Numbered from the stretch's first letter, positions 33,820 to 43,067 are shown. The stretch: 64,000 nt of DNA from JBGPRB01 sp964422155 (GCA_964422155.1 CAYQZZ010000002.1:14372-78371); one strand, 5' to 3'. Translations and numbers: made by a program. The notes: generated from the sequence alone by a model not told the origin.

Positions 33820-34427
33820 TACTCGCTAGCTCCTCCGGCAATCTTTTTCGCCAGTTCCAAATCTTCCCTGGTATTGATGTTGAAGAAACTCATGTGACGC
33901 GGGTCGAACCTGTCGACCTCCTCGGCTTCAACATACCTTACTTTAACGTATTTAAAAAGCTCGATAATAACCTTTTTGCCCTGTTCAAATATCGATTTGA
34001 TGGGGGCAACGCAGTTTTTGGAATATATGGCATGCAGCGGTTCGTACATGTTATTGATTCGCGGCAGTACGAAGTCGAAGCCATCCGAAACTTTTATCAT
34101 ATAGCGCAATAAGGGCTCGTTTAAAAAAGGCATATCCGCAGCAACAACAAGGTTATAAAATGAGTCTGATTTTACTAATCCGGTATAAATACCACCCAGA
34201 GAACCTTGCCCGGGGAAAATATCGGATGCTATTTTGATTTTCGGGTGATTCGCCAACTGTGCGAAGCTTCTCTCTTTCGCCGTAACAATAATAATATCTT
34301 TACTGAGTGAATCTACCTGGGATATTACCTGTTCGATTAGGCTTGTTTTGCCAATCTTTTCTAAAACCTTGTCATGCCCGAAACGTATGCTTTTACCACC
34401 GGCCAGGATAATACAGCTTATATCCAA
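33819..34427 (-). CDS. mobA: Molybdenum cofactor guanylyltransferase MobA
   Basis: This 202-residue nucleotidyltransferase has the signature ILAGGKSIRFGHDKVLEKIG (residues 7-26) and ADMPFLNEPLLRYM near 96-109. It attaches GMP to molybdopterin. It is first in the operon mobA-moeA-mobB-DUF362-unknown, transcribed on the minus strand. An untidy 158-base gap lies between it and the preceding HAD/kinase gene. Confidence 0.93.
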   Translation of the reverse strand: MDISCIILAGGKSIRFGHDKVLEKIGKTSLIEQVISQVDSLSKDIIIVTAKERSFAQLANHPKIKIASDIFPGQGSLGGIYTGLVKSDSFYNLVVAADMPFLNEPLLRYMIKVSDGFDFVLPRINNMYEPLHAIYSKNCVAPIKSIFEQGKKVIIELFKYVKVRYVEAEEVDRFDPRHMSFFNINTREDLELAKKIAGGASE

Positions 34428-34585
34428 CTTATCTGCCTGTTTTTTATGCGACTTTACCCCCTATATATTATTCTACCACAGTGAGTCAATAGTGAATAGA
34501 GGTTAGGAAAGGATTTATGAGGATTTTATAACCAAAAAAGTGTTAAACAAAAGATTATTTAAGTTTGCTTTATCGCATTACGATT

Positions 34586-35890
34586 CTATTCTTTGGGTTT
34601 GATATGGGGTTGCTCCCAATCGGTATTATCGATGACCATATCGGCCACTTTTTGTGGAGGATATTCTTCCAGATACCTTGCCTGCGCCGGCAGGTATTTT
34701 TCATCGTACTTTTTTAATTCGGCCTCGCTGAGGTTGGCATCCCGTATCAGCGCTCGGCGCCAGCTTTCTTCGAAAGGGATATCGAGGAAGATTTTATAAT
34801 CGATATATGGAGAAAGCTCTTTCCGGAACAGGAAGACACCCTCGAAAATAACTATCGTGTTTTGATTGATGGAATACTCTCTCTCAACGTCGTACTTATC
34901 GGTACGCCAGTCGAGCACCGTCAGCCTGGTGGCAAAGGCGATATTTCGACGAAGTGGGGACAATAGTTTTTCCACGATGAGATTAACATTGAAGCTTCTA
35001 TTGTAGTAGTTTTCAATCTGGTTCTCTCCGGCATATCTGAAAGCCCTGGGATTGTGAAAGTCATCGAGGTGAATTGCCTGTGTTTCGTAATTCCGGGAAA
35101 TCAGGAATTTTTCCAGAGCTTCGGCGAATTTCGTTTTTCCAGAGCCGTCAATCCCGTTTATCCCGATAACGAAGGCTTTGTCTTTTACTTTTCTTTGTCT
35201 TACCTTATTCAATATATTCTCGAATATCGGCAGTCTCCTGTCGAAGATAGATAACAGTTCGTCAAAGCTGTTGATGGTCAGGTCCGCTTCCTCCGGTTCC
35301 TGCCCGCCATAGCCGAAGAGGACGCCGATGGATAGAGAATCAGTGTCTCGGGCGGCCTCGATATCATGGCATCTGTCGCCGACCACGGCAGCGGTCGGGC
35401 CGCCGAATTTCTCCCTGATTTTCTTTACCAGTTCAGGCTTGGTCAGGCTATTCTCCTGTATACATTCGATGTAATCAAAATACTCTTTAATACCCAGGGT
35501 TGACATAACTATATTTAAATAAACCGTAGACGCGTTGGTATACTGGGCTAACTTGTACCCCCTTTGCCTGAGTGTCTTCAGGGTTTCCTTGACGCCCGGA
35601 TAGGGTTGTGCCATCTCACGGAAAGAGTCCTCATATTCTGCGCGCACTCTTTCCCTGACCTCTGGAACTGATAAATGACTATCGGGTGGTGTGATGAACT
35701 CATAGAGTCCGCCCTTGGTAGATGCTACCGATACCCCGAAGAATCTATTTATTTCCTCCGCGCTGAAAGTGACCGGCCAGCCCAGCTTGATAAAAGCCCT
35801 CTTTATAGCCTCGTAAACGACGGGCAGGGAGGGGATAATCGTCCCGTCCATGTCAAAAATGATGAGGTTTACGTCATTTGGGTTTATCAT
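34586..35890 (-). CDS. HAD phosphatase fused to a uridine-kinase-like P-loop domain
   Basis: This protein of 434 residues has an N-terminal HAD-like phosphatase domain (FDMDGT at residues 12-17 with nucleophile D13; motif IV VVGDRCHDIEAA near 169-180) followed by a kinase domain whose P-loop GINGIDGSGKTKFAE lies at about 243-257. The kinase half resembles uridine kinase/phosphoribulokinase (HLDDFHNPRAF downstream). A phosphatase and kinase in one chain suggests metabolite repair or a nucleoside/sugar switch. The start codon has no strong ribosome site. Confidence 0.8.
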   Translation of the reverse strand: MINPNDVNLIIFDMDGTIIPSLPVVYEAIKRAFIKLGWPVTFSAEEINRFFGVSVASTKGGLYEFITPPDSHLSVPEVRERVRAEYEDSFREMAQPYPGVKETLKTLRQRGYKLAQYTNASTVYLNIVMSTLGIKEYFDYIECIQENSLTKPELVKKIREKFGGPTAAVVGDRCHDIEAARDTDSLSIGVLFGYGGQEPEEADLTINSFDELLSIFDRRLPIFENILNKVRQRKVKDKAFVIGINGIDGSGKTKFAEALEKFLISRNYETQAIHLDDFHNPRAFRYAGENQIENYYNRSFNVNLIVEKLLSPLRRNIAFATRLTVLDWRTDKYDVEREYSINQNTIVIFEGVFLFRKELSPYIDYKIFLDIPFEESWRRALIRDANLSEAELKKYDEKYLPAQARYLEEYPPQKVADMVIDNTDWEQPHIKPKE

Positions 35891-35940
35891 AAGTGGTTAG
35901 CTCTTGTCTCAGTATTCATTCATAGATATTATTTAATGTT

Positions 35941-36011
35941 GTCATTCCAGCGAAAGCTGGAATCCAGGGGAGGGGGCAAGGGATGTGGATTCTGGCCTAC
36001 GCCAGAATGAC
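35941..36011. repeat. Dispersed intergenic hairpin repeat
   Basis: The repeat begins gtcattccagcgaaagctgga and ends gccagaatgac; the left hairpin is perfect over seven pairs. It lies between the HAD/kinase and MBL-fold genes. Confidence 0.65.
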
Positions 36012-36047
36012 ATCGATGAATAATTTCACTGATGGTTATCAACTTTC

Positions 36048-36689
36048 CTACAGCGTTGGTTTCAGCACCATAATCTGGGCGCTGGCGGGCAGCTTTCCTG
36101 TCTTTAGTTCGATTTCACTATTGTTCACCCGTGTCACGTTGGTTTTTCCCTTGAGGAATTCATCCACGCCGGTAATAGGCATGGCGATTTTATCCGTCTT
36201 GAAGTGCATGGGTATGATTACTTTAGGCTTGAGCTGGTCGCAGACTTTAGCAGCGGTCCTGGCATCGATGGTAAAGAAACCGCCTACCGGAATCATCAGC
36301 ACATCCACCTTGCCGATTGCCTTCACCTGTTCTGTAGTAAGTACGTGACCAAGGTCGCCGGCATGGCAGACGTTGATGCCATCCAATTCTAAACAGAAGA
36401 TGGTGTTTTTACCCCGCTGGCTCCCCCCTTTATCATCGTGGGCAGCGGGGACAGCCTTGATTTTTATGCCTTTAACCTCGGTGGTTCCCCTGACTACCTT
36501 CGGATTGCCCTGCACCGCGGATATATTGTTATGGTCGCCGTGTTCATGGCTCACGGTAACGATGTCCGCCGTTTCTTTTATCACGCCGTGCTTTAAGGCG
36601 TCCGAGGTCTCATAAGGGTCGGTAACGATTCTGGTGCCGGCATCCGAGGTGATTAAAAAGGCAGCATGGGCCAGATACTTAATTTTCAT
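36048..36689 (-). CDS. MBL-fold metal-dependent hydrolase (UPF0173-like)
   Basis: This protein of 213 residues has the metallo-beta-lactamase motif SHEHGDHNN (about residues 46-54), a later CHAGDLG and PMHF, which supply the metal ligands. The length and sequence fit the UPF0173/UlaG-like group of hydrolases of uncertain substrate. The start at 36689 is set by GGAGGAATAAAA before the ATG; a longer frame from 36728 lacks a ribosome site. It is followed by the HAD/kinase gene on the same strand. Confidence 0.82.
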   Translation of the reverse strand: MKIKYLAHAAFLITSDAGTRIVTDPYETSDALKHGVIKETADIVTVSHEHGDHNNISAVQGNPKVVRGTTEVKGIKIKAVPAAHDDKGGSQRGKNTIFCLELDGINVCHAGDLGHVLTTEQVKAIGKVDVLMIPVGGFFTIDARTAAKVCDQLKPKVIIPMHFKTDKIAMPITGVDEFLKGKTNVTRVNNSEIELKTGKLPASAQIMVLKPTL

Positions 36690-36737
36690 TTTTATTCCTC
36701 CATATCTTACTTTCTGAAGTACTATCAATCATTCATT

Positions 36738-36820
36738 GTCATTCTGAGCGAAGCGAAGAATCCGTCTCTAAGGACAGCGGATTCTTCGTCATCCGCCTCA
36801 GACGGACTCCTCAGAATGAC
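36738..36820. repeat. Dispersed intergenic hairpin repeat
   Basis: The outer arms gtcattctgag and ctcagaatgac are perfect complements; a second stem is formed by gaagaatccgtc and its partner ggattcttcg. It separates leucyl aminopeptidase from the MBL-fold gene. Confidence 0.7.
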
Positions 36821-36839
36821 ATTTATAAATAGTACCTTA

Positions 36840-38333
36840 CTATTTCGCCATCGTCAGAATCAGGTTCACCAGGGTTCTTACCGGCACGCCGGTAGCCCCT
36901 TTAACCAGGTAGCCCTTTTCCTTGTCGGTTTCATAGGTGCCGGCGATATCCAGGTGGACCCAGGGAATCTTATCGATAAACTCCTCCAGGAATTTGGCGC
37001 CGGTAATGGCGCCTCCCCATCTACCGCCGATGTTCTTGATATCGGCGACATCGCTTTTCAACTGCTCCTTATATTCATCATACATAGGCAACTGCCACAT
37101 GAGCTCTCCGGTCTCATTGCCCGCGGTGATTATCTTATCGGCAAGCTCCTGGTTATTGGTGAAGGCACCGCTGCAAACACTGCCCAGGGCTACATGGCAG
37201 GCGCCGGTGAGGGTCGCCACGTCAACGATGGCTTTAGCGCCGAGCTTTTTGGCGTAGCTCAAGGCATCGGACAGAATCAGGCGTCCCTCGGCATCCGTAT
37301 TAATGACCTCGATAGTCTTGCCGTTCAGGGCGGTAATAATATCGCCCGGTTTCATCGCCGTACCGCTGGGCATGTTTTCCGTAGCCGGGACGAGGGCGGT
37401 AACGTTAATCTTCGGTTTGAGTTGAGCTAAGGCCATGAGGGCCGCCATGACCGAAGCACCCCCCGCCATATCCCCTTTCATGTCTTCCATGCTGTCCGAT
37501 GGCTTGATATCGATGCCGCCGGAATCGAAAGTGATACCTTTACCTACCAGGGCTATATCGATGTCATCGGAATCGCTGCCTTTATAGCTGAGGATGATGA
37601 ACCGGGGCGGCTGCTGGCTACCCTGGGATACGCCGAGCAAGCCTCCCATGCCTAGCTCTTTCATTTTCTCTTTCTCGAACACTTCAACTTTAAGTCCATA
37701 CTTCTTGGCCAGCTGACGGGCGGCCTCGGCCATGTTACTCGGCGTCATGAAATTGGACGGCTCATTGACCATGTCCCGGGCCCAGTTGGCGGCCTCAGCC
37801 AGTATCTTTCCTCTTTCAATGGCCTTTTCTACCTGCCTTTTTTCCCTGCCGGCTATTGTGAACTCTTTAATCTCTCCGAAGTTATTCTCTTTCTTCGTGA
37901 TGTGCCGCCGGAAGGCATAGAGTCCGAGCAGGGCGCCCTCGGTAACAGCCTGGACGGCGTCATCGTTTTTTATCCCGTTAGTCCCGGCTCCCTGTACGAT
38001 GGTGGCTGCGCTGGTCACGCCTTTTCCCCGCAGATAGCGGCAGGTCTCGGCTACGGCGCCGCGCACCTTGTTAGTGGTAAGCTCCTTTTTCTTGCCCAGG
38101 CCGGTAACGGCGATGCGACTCACCGGCAGCCTGCCCATACTGTGCAGGAGGGTAATCTCATTTAGCTTGCCTTTAATATCGCCCTGTTTAATAAGCTCTG
38201 ATATAGCGCCATCCAGGGCTTTATCAACGGCGGCGGTGTCTCCTTCGGGGCGTTTCATCCCCTCGAAATGATTCACCACTATAGCCCCGGCTTTAATTTT
38301 AGAAATGTCGCCGGTCACGGCTTTAATCTCCAT
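36840..38333 (-). CDS. pepA: Leucyl aminopeptidase (M17, PepA)
   Basis: This 497-residue cytosolic metallopeptidase has the metal-site segments VGKGITFDSGGIDIKPSDSM (near 248-267) and the M17 signature NTDAEGRLILSDAL (near 332-345). It releases N-terminal residues from peptides. The start at 38333 is set by AAAGGAG seven bases before the ATG; a frame from 38369 would include the ribosome site. It follows the P-loop kinase gene after 13 bases. Confidence 0.95.
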   Translation of the reverse strand: MEIKAVTGDISKIKAGAIVVNHFEGMKRPEGDTAAVDKALDGAISELIKQGDIKGKLNEITLLHSMGRLPVSRIAVTGLGKKKELTTNKVRGAVAETCRYLRGKGVTSAATIVQGAGTNGIKNDDAVQAVTEGALLGLYAFRRHITKKENNFGEIKEFTIAGREKRQVEKAIERGKILAEAANWARDMVNEPSNFMTPSNMAEAARQLAKKYGLKVEVFEKEKMKELGMGGLLGVSQGSQQPPRFIILSYKGSDSDDIDIALVGKGITFDSGGIDIKPSDSMEDMKGDMAGGASVMAALMALAQLKPKINVTALVPATENMPSGTAMKPGDIITALNGKTIEVINTDAEGRLILSDALSYAKKLGAKAIVDVATLTGACHVALGSVCSGAFTNNQELADKIITAGNETGELMWQLPMYDEYKEQLKSDVADIKNIGGRWGGAITGAKFLEEFIDKIPWVHLDIAGTYETDKEKGYLVKGATGVPVRTLVNLILTMAK

Positions 38334-38346
38334 TACATGTCTCCTT

Positions 38347-38934
38347 TCATCGGTTAATTTCTCTGACAATTTTACCCAGGGCAGGCGTGATATCCTTGGA
38401 AGTGTCCACGGTAAAGTGGTTACGGCCGATTTTTTGTACCGTAGTCTGCATCTTCTGGTAAACCGTCCAGTCGGCGTCTGAATTGTCCTCTGGATTTATC
38501 TTTCCCAGCCTTTTTTTGAGTCGCTTTTGTACCAGTTCCGGCGGCGCCTCGACACGCACCATGATTAGCCTGGCATTCAGGCGTTCGGCGATATTATAGA
38601 TGCGCTCGCGGTGCCTTTCCGAGAGGTTGGTGGCATCCAGAATGACGGGCATTCCTTTTTTGAGCAGTTCTTCAATCAGGTAGTAGATGGTGCGGAAAAG
38701 GTGGGTGCTCTCGGATGCTGAATACGTCGGCACGGGGAAGAGTTGTTTACGCAGGGCATCGCTTTCCAGGATGAGGAAGGGCAAGCGCTCTGCCAGGCGA
38801 CGGCAGAAGTAAGATTTTCCGGTCCCGGGCAGGCCGCTGACAACAATGATGGCTGGCTGTGCTTCCGGTGGGGGGAGCGGGCCAAAGCTTCCCGCCAGCC
38901 GTTGGGCATCGGCGATAACCTGGGAACCTTCCAT
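38347..38934 (-). CDS. P-loop kinase (AAA/zeta-toxin-like)
   Basis: This protein of 195 residues has the P-loop VSGLPGTGKSYFCRRLAERL (residues 32-51) and DATNLSERHRERIYNIAERL near 94-113, typical of small metabolite or polynucleotide kinases of the PNKP/chloramphenicol phosphotransferase-like class. The substrate is unknown. It has only a weak ribosome site. It is upstream of pepA and probably co-transcribed. Confidence 0.75.
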   Translation of the reverse strand: MEGSQVIADAQRLAGSFGPLPPPEAQPAIIVVSGLPGTGKSYFCRRLAERLPFLILESDALRKQLFPVPTYSASESTHLFRTIYYLIEELLKKGMPVILDATNLSERHRERIYNIAERLNARLIMVRVEAPPELVQKRLKKRLGKINPEDNSDADWTVYQKMQTTVQKIGRNHFTVDTSKDITPALGKIVREINR

Positions 38935-38995
38935 ACACTCTGATTATAGATTGTTTTAGCCTGTTTGGCTAGGCGGTGGGGTTGTGAGAAATTTA

Positions 38996-39517
38996 TTATA
39001 TCTGTCCAGAAAACCCAGGCGGTAGCACGTTGTTAGAGTCTATTCCTCTACTGTTTTCATCCCATTGTGCAACTATGATTCTCCTTGGTATTTCTCCCTT
39101 CGGCCAATAGTATTCAAGTATATCCGTACGGTCATATCTAGTAATGAGAGACTTTAGGGTACTTCCTATTCCAGAAGATGATAATAGGTAAGAGAATAGA
39201 GGTAGAGCTACTCTTGAATAACCTAGCAGTTGAGACAAATGTAGAAGTGAAATAGCCACAGTCTTACATTCAACAAATACAAGACCACTGTGGTTTTTTG
39301 ATTTTACAAAGCCTGTAATATCTACTCGTATGTCATAAGTTTGCCAAATATTACTTTGGAAATAATTTATGAGACCATTTTGCCTAATATAGTGATTGAG
39401 GGGAGAACCATGCGTATACCTGACATCGACTTTAGCCTCCGAAAATTGTTCCCTCAAACCTCTTTCTAGCCAAGCCATGACATATGGATATATCTCGATA
39501 TCAGTTCGATAAAGCAT
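38996..39517 (-). CDS. PD-(D/E)XK-like nuclease fold protein
   Basis: This protein of 173 residues is of unknown family. It shows a restriction-nuclease-like active-site pattern: D in YDIRVDITGF (near residue 78-82), then FVECK (about 93-97), then a downstream HLSQLLGYSRVA helix, which is typical of core PD-(D/E)XK enzymes. The gene is AT-rich relative to its neighbours and 34 bases downstream of the winged-helix partner. A role in DNA defence or conflict is inferred. Confidence 0.55.
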   Translation of the reverse strand: MLYRTDIEIYPYVMAWLERGLREQFSEAKVDVRYTHGSPLNHYIRQNGLINYFQSNIWQTYDIRVDITGFVKSKNHSGLVFVECKTVAISLLHLSQLLGYSRVALPLFSYLLSSSGIGSTLKSLITRYDRTDILEYYWPKGEIPRRIIVAQWDENSRGIDSNNVLPPGFSGQI

Positions 39518-39551
39518 ATATATTCTTAAGATTTATTAAAAATAGCAACAA

Positions 39552-40550
39552 TTAATCCGTAAAGAGCTTTGTTGTAAACGATTTTAGGACGTTAGTTGCT
39601 TGAACAGCTTTATAAACGTCTTCAACACTGATAACCACAAGTTTATCTAACAATCTGGATTTTTTTACCTTCAGCCTATCCAAGAGCTTCTTTTCTTGCT
39701 CTTCATCTGTAATAATAACTGCTTTTTGTACATATTCTGATACAGTTTCTAATCTATCTATTGTATCTGCCAGATTTCCACCAAGATGGATTTCAATAGG
39801 AAACTTAATTTTTCCTCCAAAATGAATATATCTAACCCATAAGCAATCTAGTTGCCGGTCTCCTTCAGTAAGCTTTAAGGCATAAGAGGGTAACACCTCA
39901 TTTATGCTTACGCTAGGACTCGTTTCAAATTCAAAGAACTCGCCAATGATTTTTATGCTATCTTCTAAATCCTTATGCGAAACCTTCTGTTTTTCTTCAA
40001 CAGTATCAACATTCTTCTGCTTGACTTCCGCAACCAGCTTCAAGCCTCGCTCAGTTAATAAATAGTTTCTAGCTACTACGTCTACATAACCAAGTGCTCT
40101 AAGCCAATTTAGTCTGTGTTCAAATTGATTTCCCGAGAACTTGACCGACATTCTCGTTTCCCATTCTGTTCGAAGTGCGGATTTGTTGTTTGCGCCTTTC
40201 TCACTTAATATATTTATTATTTCTACAAAACCGAGCACTTTATCAACGAAAGCCCATACTAAGAACTCAGCTTGCTCTGTATGAAGGTAGTGTTTAGCAG
40301 TAGTGGTAAGCTGATAATGCTTATTAAGAATTATAATTAGACCAACTGCTTTGAGCATATCAAGCAATTTGCGACAAAACTCTCGGCTAGACTTGTACTG
40401 GCTCATCATCCATTGAATAGCTTCAGCACGAGTAAAATTGCATGTATTAATATTAAAGAATATCTCACCAATATTCTTCTGATATTCAGCTAGACTACCA
40501 ACAAGAGGGTAGAATGTTTTAATCTGTGAATCTTTTTTACTATCAATCAC
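39552..40550 (-). CDS. AT-rich winged-helix/possible nuclease-like partner protein
   Basis: This protein of 332 residues has two or three winged-helix-like units in its first 185 residues (FTRAEAIQWMMSQYKSSREF, SLAEYQK, YLLTERGLKLVAEV) and a C-terminal domain with LDCLWVRYI then FPIEIHLGG and DTIDRLETVSEYVQKAVIIT. This D...E-I-H spacing resembles the degenerate nuclease domains seen in restriction and sensor proteins, but the acid pair is incomplete. The start is GTG. Low GC and lack of relatives among the neighbours suggest horizontal acquisition as a pair with the nuclease. Confidence 0.5.
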   Translation of the reverse strand: MIDSKKDSQIKTFYPLVGSLAEYQKNIGEIFFNINTCNFTRAEAIQWMMSQYKSSREFCRKLLDMLKAVGLIIILNKHYQLTTTAKHYLHTEQAEFLVWAFVDKVLGFVEIINILSEKGANNKSALRTEWETRMSVKFSGNQFEHRLNWLRALGYVDVVARNYLLTERGLKLVAEVKQKNVDTVEEKQKVSHKDLEDSIKIIGEFFEFETSPSVSINEVLPSYALKLTEGDRQLDCLWVRYIHFGGKIKFPIEIHLGGNLADTIDRLETVSEYVQKAVIITDEEQEKKLLDRLKVKKSRLLDKLVVISVEDVYKAVQATNVLKSFTTKLFTD

Positions 40551-40639
40551 AATTATTCCGCCAATCCTATTATTACTTAGTTAATATTAAACTCCACTAT
40601 TTTAGGATGTCAAATTTATTACATGCAGGAAGGAGGATA

Positions 40640-41506
40640 TTAAGCAGTTATATCATCCCCGTAGAAAGCCACACCGACTAATCCCGGCCCGGTGTGAACC
40701 CCCATCACCGGGGTGAACTCGGTGATGTATATCTCCCGGCATTGGAACTGGGATGAAATACGGTCCTTCAATGTTATTGCCTCTCCTATGGCATCGGCAT
40801 GCATGACGGCTACGTGCAGCGGCTGCCCTTTGATGACTGCCGCCTCCATCAACTTGAGCATATGGTTAAGGGCGCTTTTCATCGTCCTGGGAAGAGCTAC
40901 GGTATGGGCATCGCTGTGGTTGAGGGTAAAGATAGGCTTGATGCTGAGAATGGAATTGACCAGGGCGGCGGCCTGCGGGACACGGCCGCTTCTGACCAGG
41001 TATTGCAATGTGTCCAGCGTGGCGAATAAGTTCACCCTTGACATAACGTTCCTGGTAATTTCTTTCACCTCGGCGAGGGGTTTATCCAGGGCGGCCGCCC
41101 GGGCGGCCGCCAGAGCCACCAGTCCCTGACCCGCGGCAGCCGTCGTGCATTCCAGTACCTCGATGGCCACATCATGGAGAGTATTTTTTGCCGTTTCCAT
41201 AGCCACCCGCGCTGAATCGAACATGGCGCTGAATTTGGAAGGTTCGGTAAGGCAGAGGATACTCTGTGCTTTATGGCTAGCGGCGCGATAGGCTTCGAGG
41301 TAGGGACTTGGTGAGGAACTGGTGGTGGGTAAATTCTTTACCTTGCGCAATAAGGAATAAAACTCGGTGGGGGTGATATCTATCCCGTCCCGGTATGCCT
41401 TCTCTTCGAAAATGAACTGAACCGGTACTACTTCAATCTCATATCTGGATACCTGTTCCTGGGGGACACAGGCGGTGGTATCGGTAACGATAGCTACTTT
41501 CTTCAT
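40640..41506 (-). CDS. DegV family fatty-acid-binding protein (second copy in operon)
   Basis: This 288-residue protein has the DegV opening KKVAIVTDTTACVPQEQV and the central RPT-like SSPSPYLEAYRAA...LCLTEPSKFSAMFDSARVA, followed by YLVRSGRVPQAAALV. DegV/FakB proteins bind fatty acids and present them to a kinase. It lies directly after plsY, whose product uses acyl-phosphate, so a fatty-acid uptake or phosphorylation function fits. It is the last gene of a five-gene operon. Confidence 0.88.
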   Translation of the reverse strand: MKKVAIVTDTTACVPQEQVSRYEIEVVPVQFIFEEKAYRDGIDITPTEFYSLLRKVKNLPTTSSSPSPYLEAYRAASHKAQSILCLTEPSKFSAMFDSARVAMETAKNTLHDVAIEVLECTTAAAGQGLVALAAARAAALDKPLAEVKEITRNVMSRVNLFATLDTLQYLVRSGRVPQAAALVNSILSIKPIFTLNHSDAHTVALPRTMKSALNHMLKLMEAAVIKGQPLHVAVMHADAIGEAITLKDRISSQFQCREIYITEFTPVMGVHTGPGLVGVAFYGDDITA

Positions 41507-41516
41507 AAGACCTTTT

Positions 41517-42149
41517 CTACCCGTTTTTCTTCGTTTGCCAGAAATGATAATGCTTGTCTACGATAAGGTTCTTTTTCTCGCCGGCTCTGGCCAACTCTCC
41601 TCTAAGGCCGATGAGGGTGTAGATAGCCAGGAAGAGAATAAGCGCCAGGGGGTAGTAAATGTATTCTGCCGGTCTGTGAAAGAGCCAGGCAATCAGCGGT
41701 ATGCAGGCCAGGCCAATCATGCCGAGTCTGATATTGCTGGTGGGTATGATGACCAGTATCGCGATACCGAGGCCGATGGCAAACTGGACGGGCATGAAAG
41801 CCAGCAACACGCCCATGATGGTCGCTGCCCCTTTACCTCCCCGGAATTTCAAAAATACCGGCCAGTTGTGCCCCGCCACGGCAGCGAACCCCGCGACACA
41901 TATCCAGAGGAGGTCGAGCCCCAGCCACCGGGCGACATATATCGTCAGGACGCCTTTGCCCACATCGGCGGCGAGGGCGATAATGCCGAATAGAGGTCCT
42001 ACCTCCCGCCAGACTGCCAGGGCACCGACATTGCCGCTGCCCTTCTGCCGGATGTCAATCCCCTTTTTAAGACGGGTGATGATATAGGGAAAGGGGATGG
42101 AACCCAGCAGATAACCGATGACTATGGAGGCGATAATACTATAGACCAA
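41517..42149 (-). CDS. plsY: Acyl-phosphate:glycerol-3-phosphate acyltransferase PlsY
   Basis: This 210-residue membrane enzyme makes lysophosphatidate from acyl-phosphate and glycerol-3-phosphate. It has motif 1 GSGNVGALAVWREVG (near 37-51), motif 2 AGHNWPVFLKFRGGKGAA (near 92-109), and motif 3 around SNIRLGM, with about five hydrophobic segments. The start is TTG, eight bases after AGGAGG, immediately following the stop of the DegV gene. It sits between two degV genes. Confidence 0.93.
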   Translation of the reverse strand: MVYSIIASIVIGYLLGSIPFPYIITRLKKGIDIRQKGSGNVGALAVWREVGPLFGIIALAADVGKGVLTIYVARWLGLDLLWICVAGFAAVAGHNWPVFLKFRGGKGAATIMGVLLAFMPVQFAIGLGIAILVIIPTSNIRLGMIGLACIPLIAWLFHRPAEYIYYPLALILFLAIYTLIGLRGELARAGEKKNLIVDKHYHFWQTKKNG

Positions 42150-43067
42150 TTAACTATCCTCCTGGTCTTCTGGATAGAAAGCGATGCCTACCGTCCCGGT
42201 GCCGCAGGCATAGCCCATGACGGGACTGAACTCGGAAAGCCAGAGCTCGATGCAGTTGAATTCGGACGCAATGCGCTCTTTAAGTTTTTCGGCTTCATCC
42301 AGGGCGTAGGCGTGAGTCACCGCAACATGTACCGGACGATTATCAACCTTACTTCTCATCATCTGGAGCATGCGTTCGATGCCGTTTTTACGACTGCGAG
42401 CCATGCCGGCAAAATGTACGACTCCGGAGACGGTGAGAATCGGCTTGATATTGAGCACCGAGCCCAGCCGGGAGGCTATTTTAGGTATACGTCCGGAGCG
42501 GTAAACGTGGCGTATCGTGTCCAGGAAAACGATGGCGTTGACCTTATCCTTGATTGTCTCGGCGATGCGGATAACCTCAGCCATATCTTTCCCTTCGGCG
42601 GCTGCCCGGGCGGCGGCCAGGGCAACCATCCCCTCGGAGGGGGTGGCTGAGTTTGAGTCTATTACCTCGATAGCAGTTTGAGGTAATTCGGTTTTAGCCA
42701 GTTCTCTGGCATCGCGGGCGGCATTGTACAGCGTGCTGAGTTTCGTAGAAACCGTGATACAGAGTATGCTGGCGGCTCTCTGGCTGGCCTTGCGAAAGAC
42801 CTGGAGACAGTCCTCGGGTGAAGCCGACGATGTATTGAAGGAGTCGGGGTCATCCAGGAACATTTTATACGCTTCAGATGGAGTAATGTCTACCCAGTCC
42901 CTGTAGATTTTACCGCCGGAGAAAAAATTTATCGGGATAATTTCGATTTCGTATTGCTCCACCAGTTCCCGATTCAGGCAGGCGACACTGTCCGTAACGA
43001 TGGCTACTTTTTTCGTTGGTACACCTCCTGAGGGATGTTGTTTATGCCGTTCGTTTAAAGCTGGCAC
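42150..43067 (-). CDS. DegV family fatty-acid-binding protein (first copy in operon)
   Basis: This protein of about 305 residues is a paralogue of the one at 40640. By alignment with that paralogue the mature start should be the codon before KKVAIVTDSVACLNRELV, which is ACG at 43016, preceded by a perfect AGGAGG at seven bases. The only standard start in frame is GTG at 43067, which has no ribosome site and overlaps the permease gene by 26 bases. The coordinate given uses GTG. An ACG start or a sequence change from ATG would explain the discrepancy. Confidence 0.85.
   Translation of the reverse strand: MPALNERHKQHPSGGVPTKKVAIVTDSVACLNRELVEQYEIEIIPINFFSGGKIYRDWVDITPSEAYKMFLDDPDSFNTSSASPEDCLQVFRKASQRAASILCITVSTKLSTLYNAARDARELAKTELPQTAIEVIDSNSATPSEGMVALAAARAAAEGKDMAEVIRIAETIKDKVNAIVFLDTIRHVYRSGRIPKIASRLGSVLNIKPILTVSGVVHFAGMARSRKNGIERMLQMMRSKVDNRPVHVAVTHAYALDEAEKLKERIASEFNCIELWLSEFSPVMGYACGTGTVGIAFYPEDQEDS

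Noticed and set aside
36666..37430. Plus-strand frame of 254 codons opposite leucyl aminopeptidase
   Set aside because: The M17 signature is on the minus strand; the plus frame has no domain and starts within a repeat.
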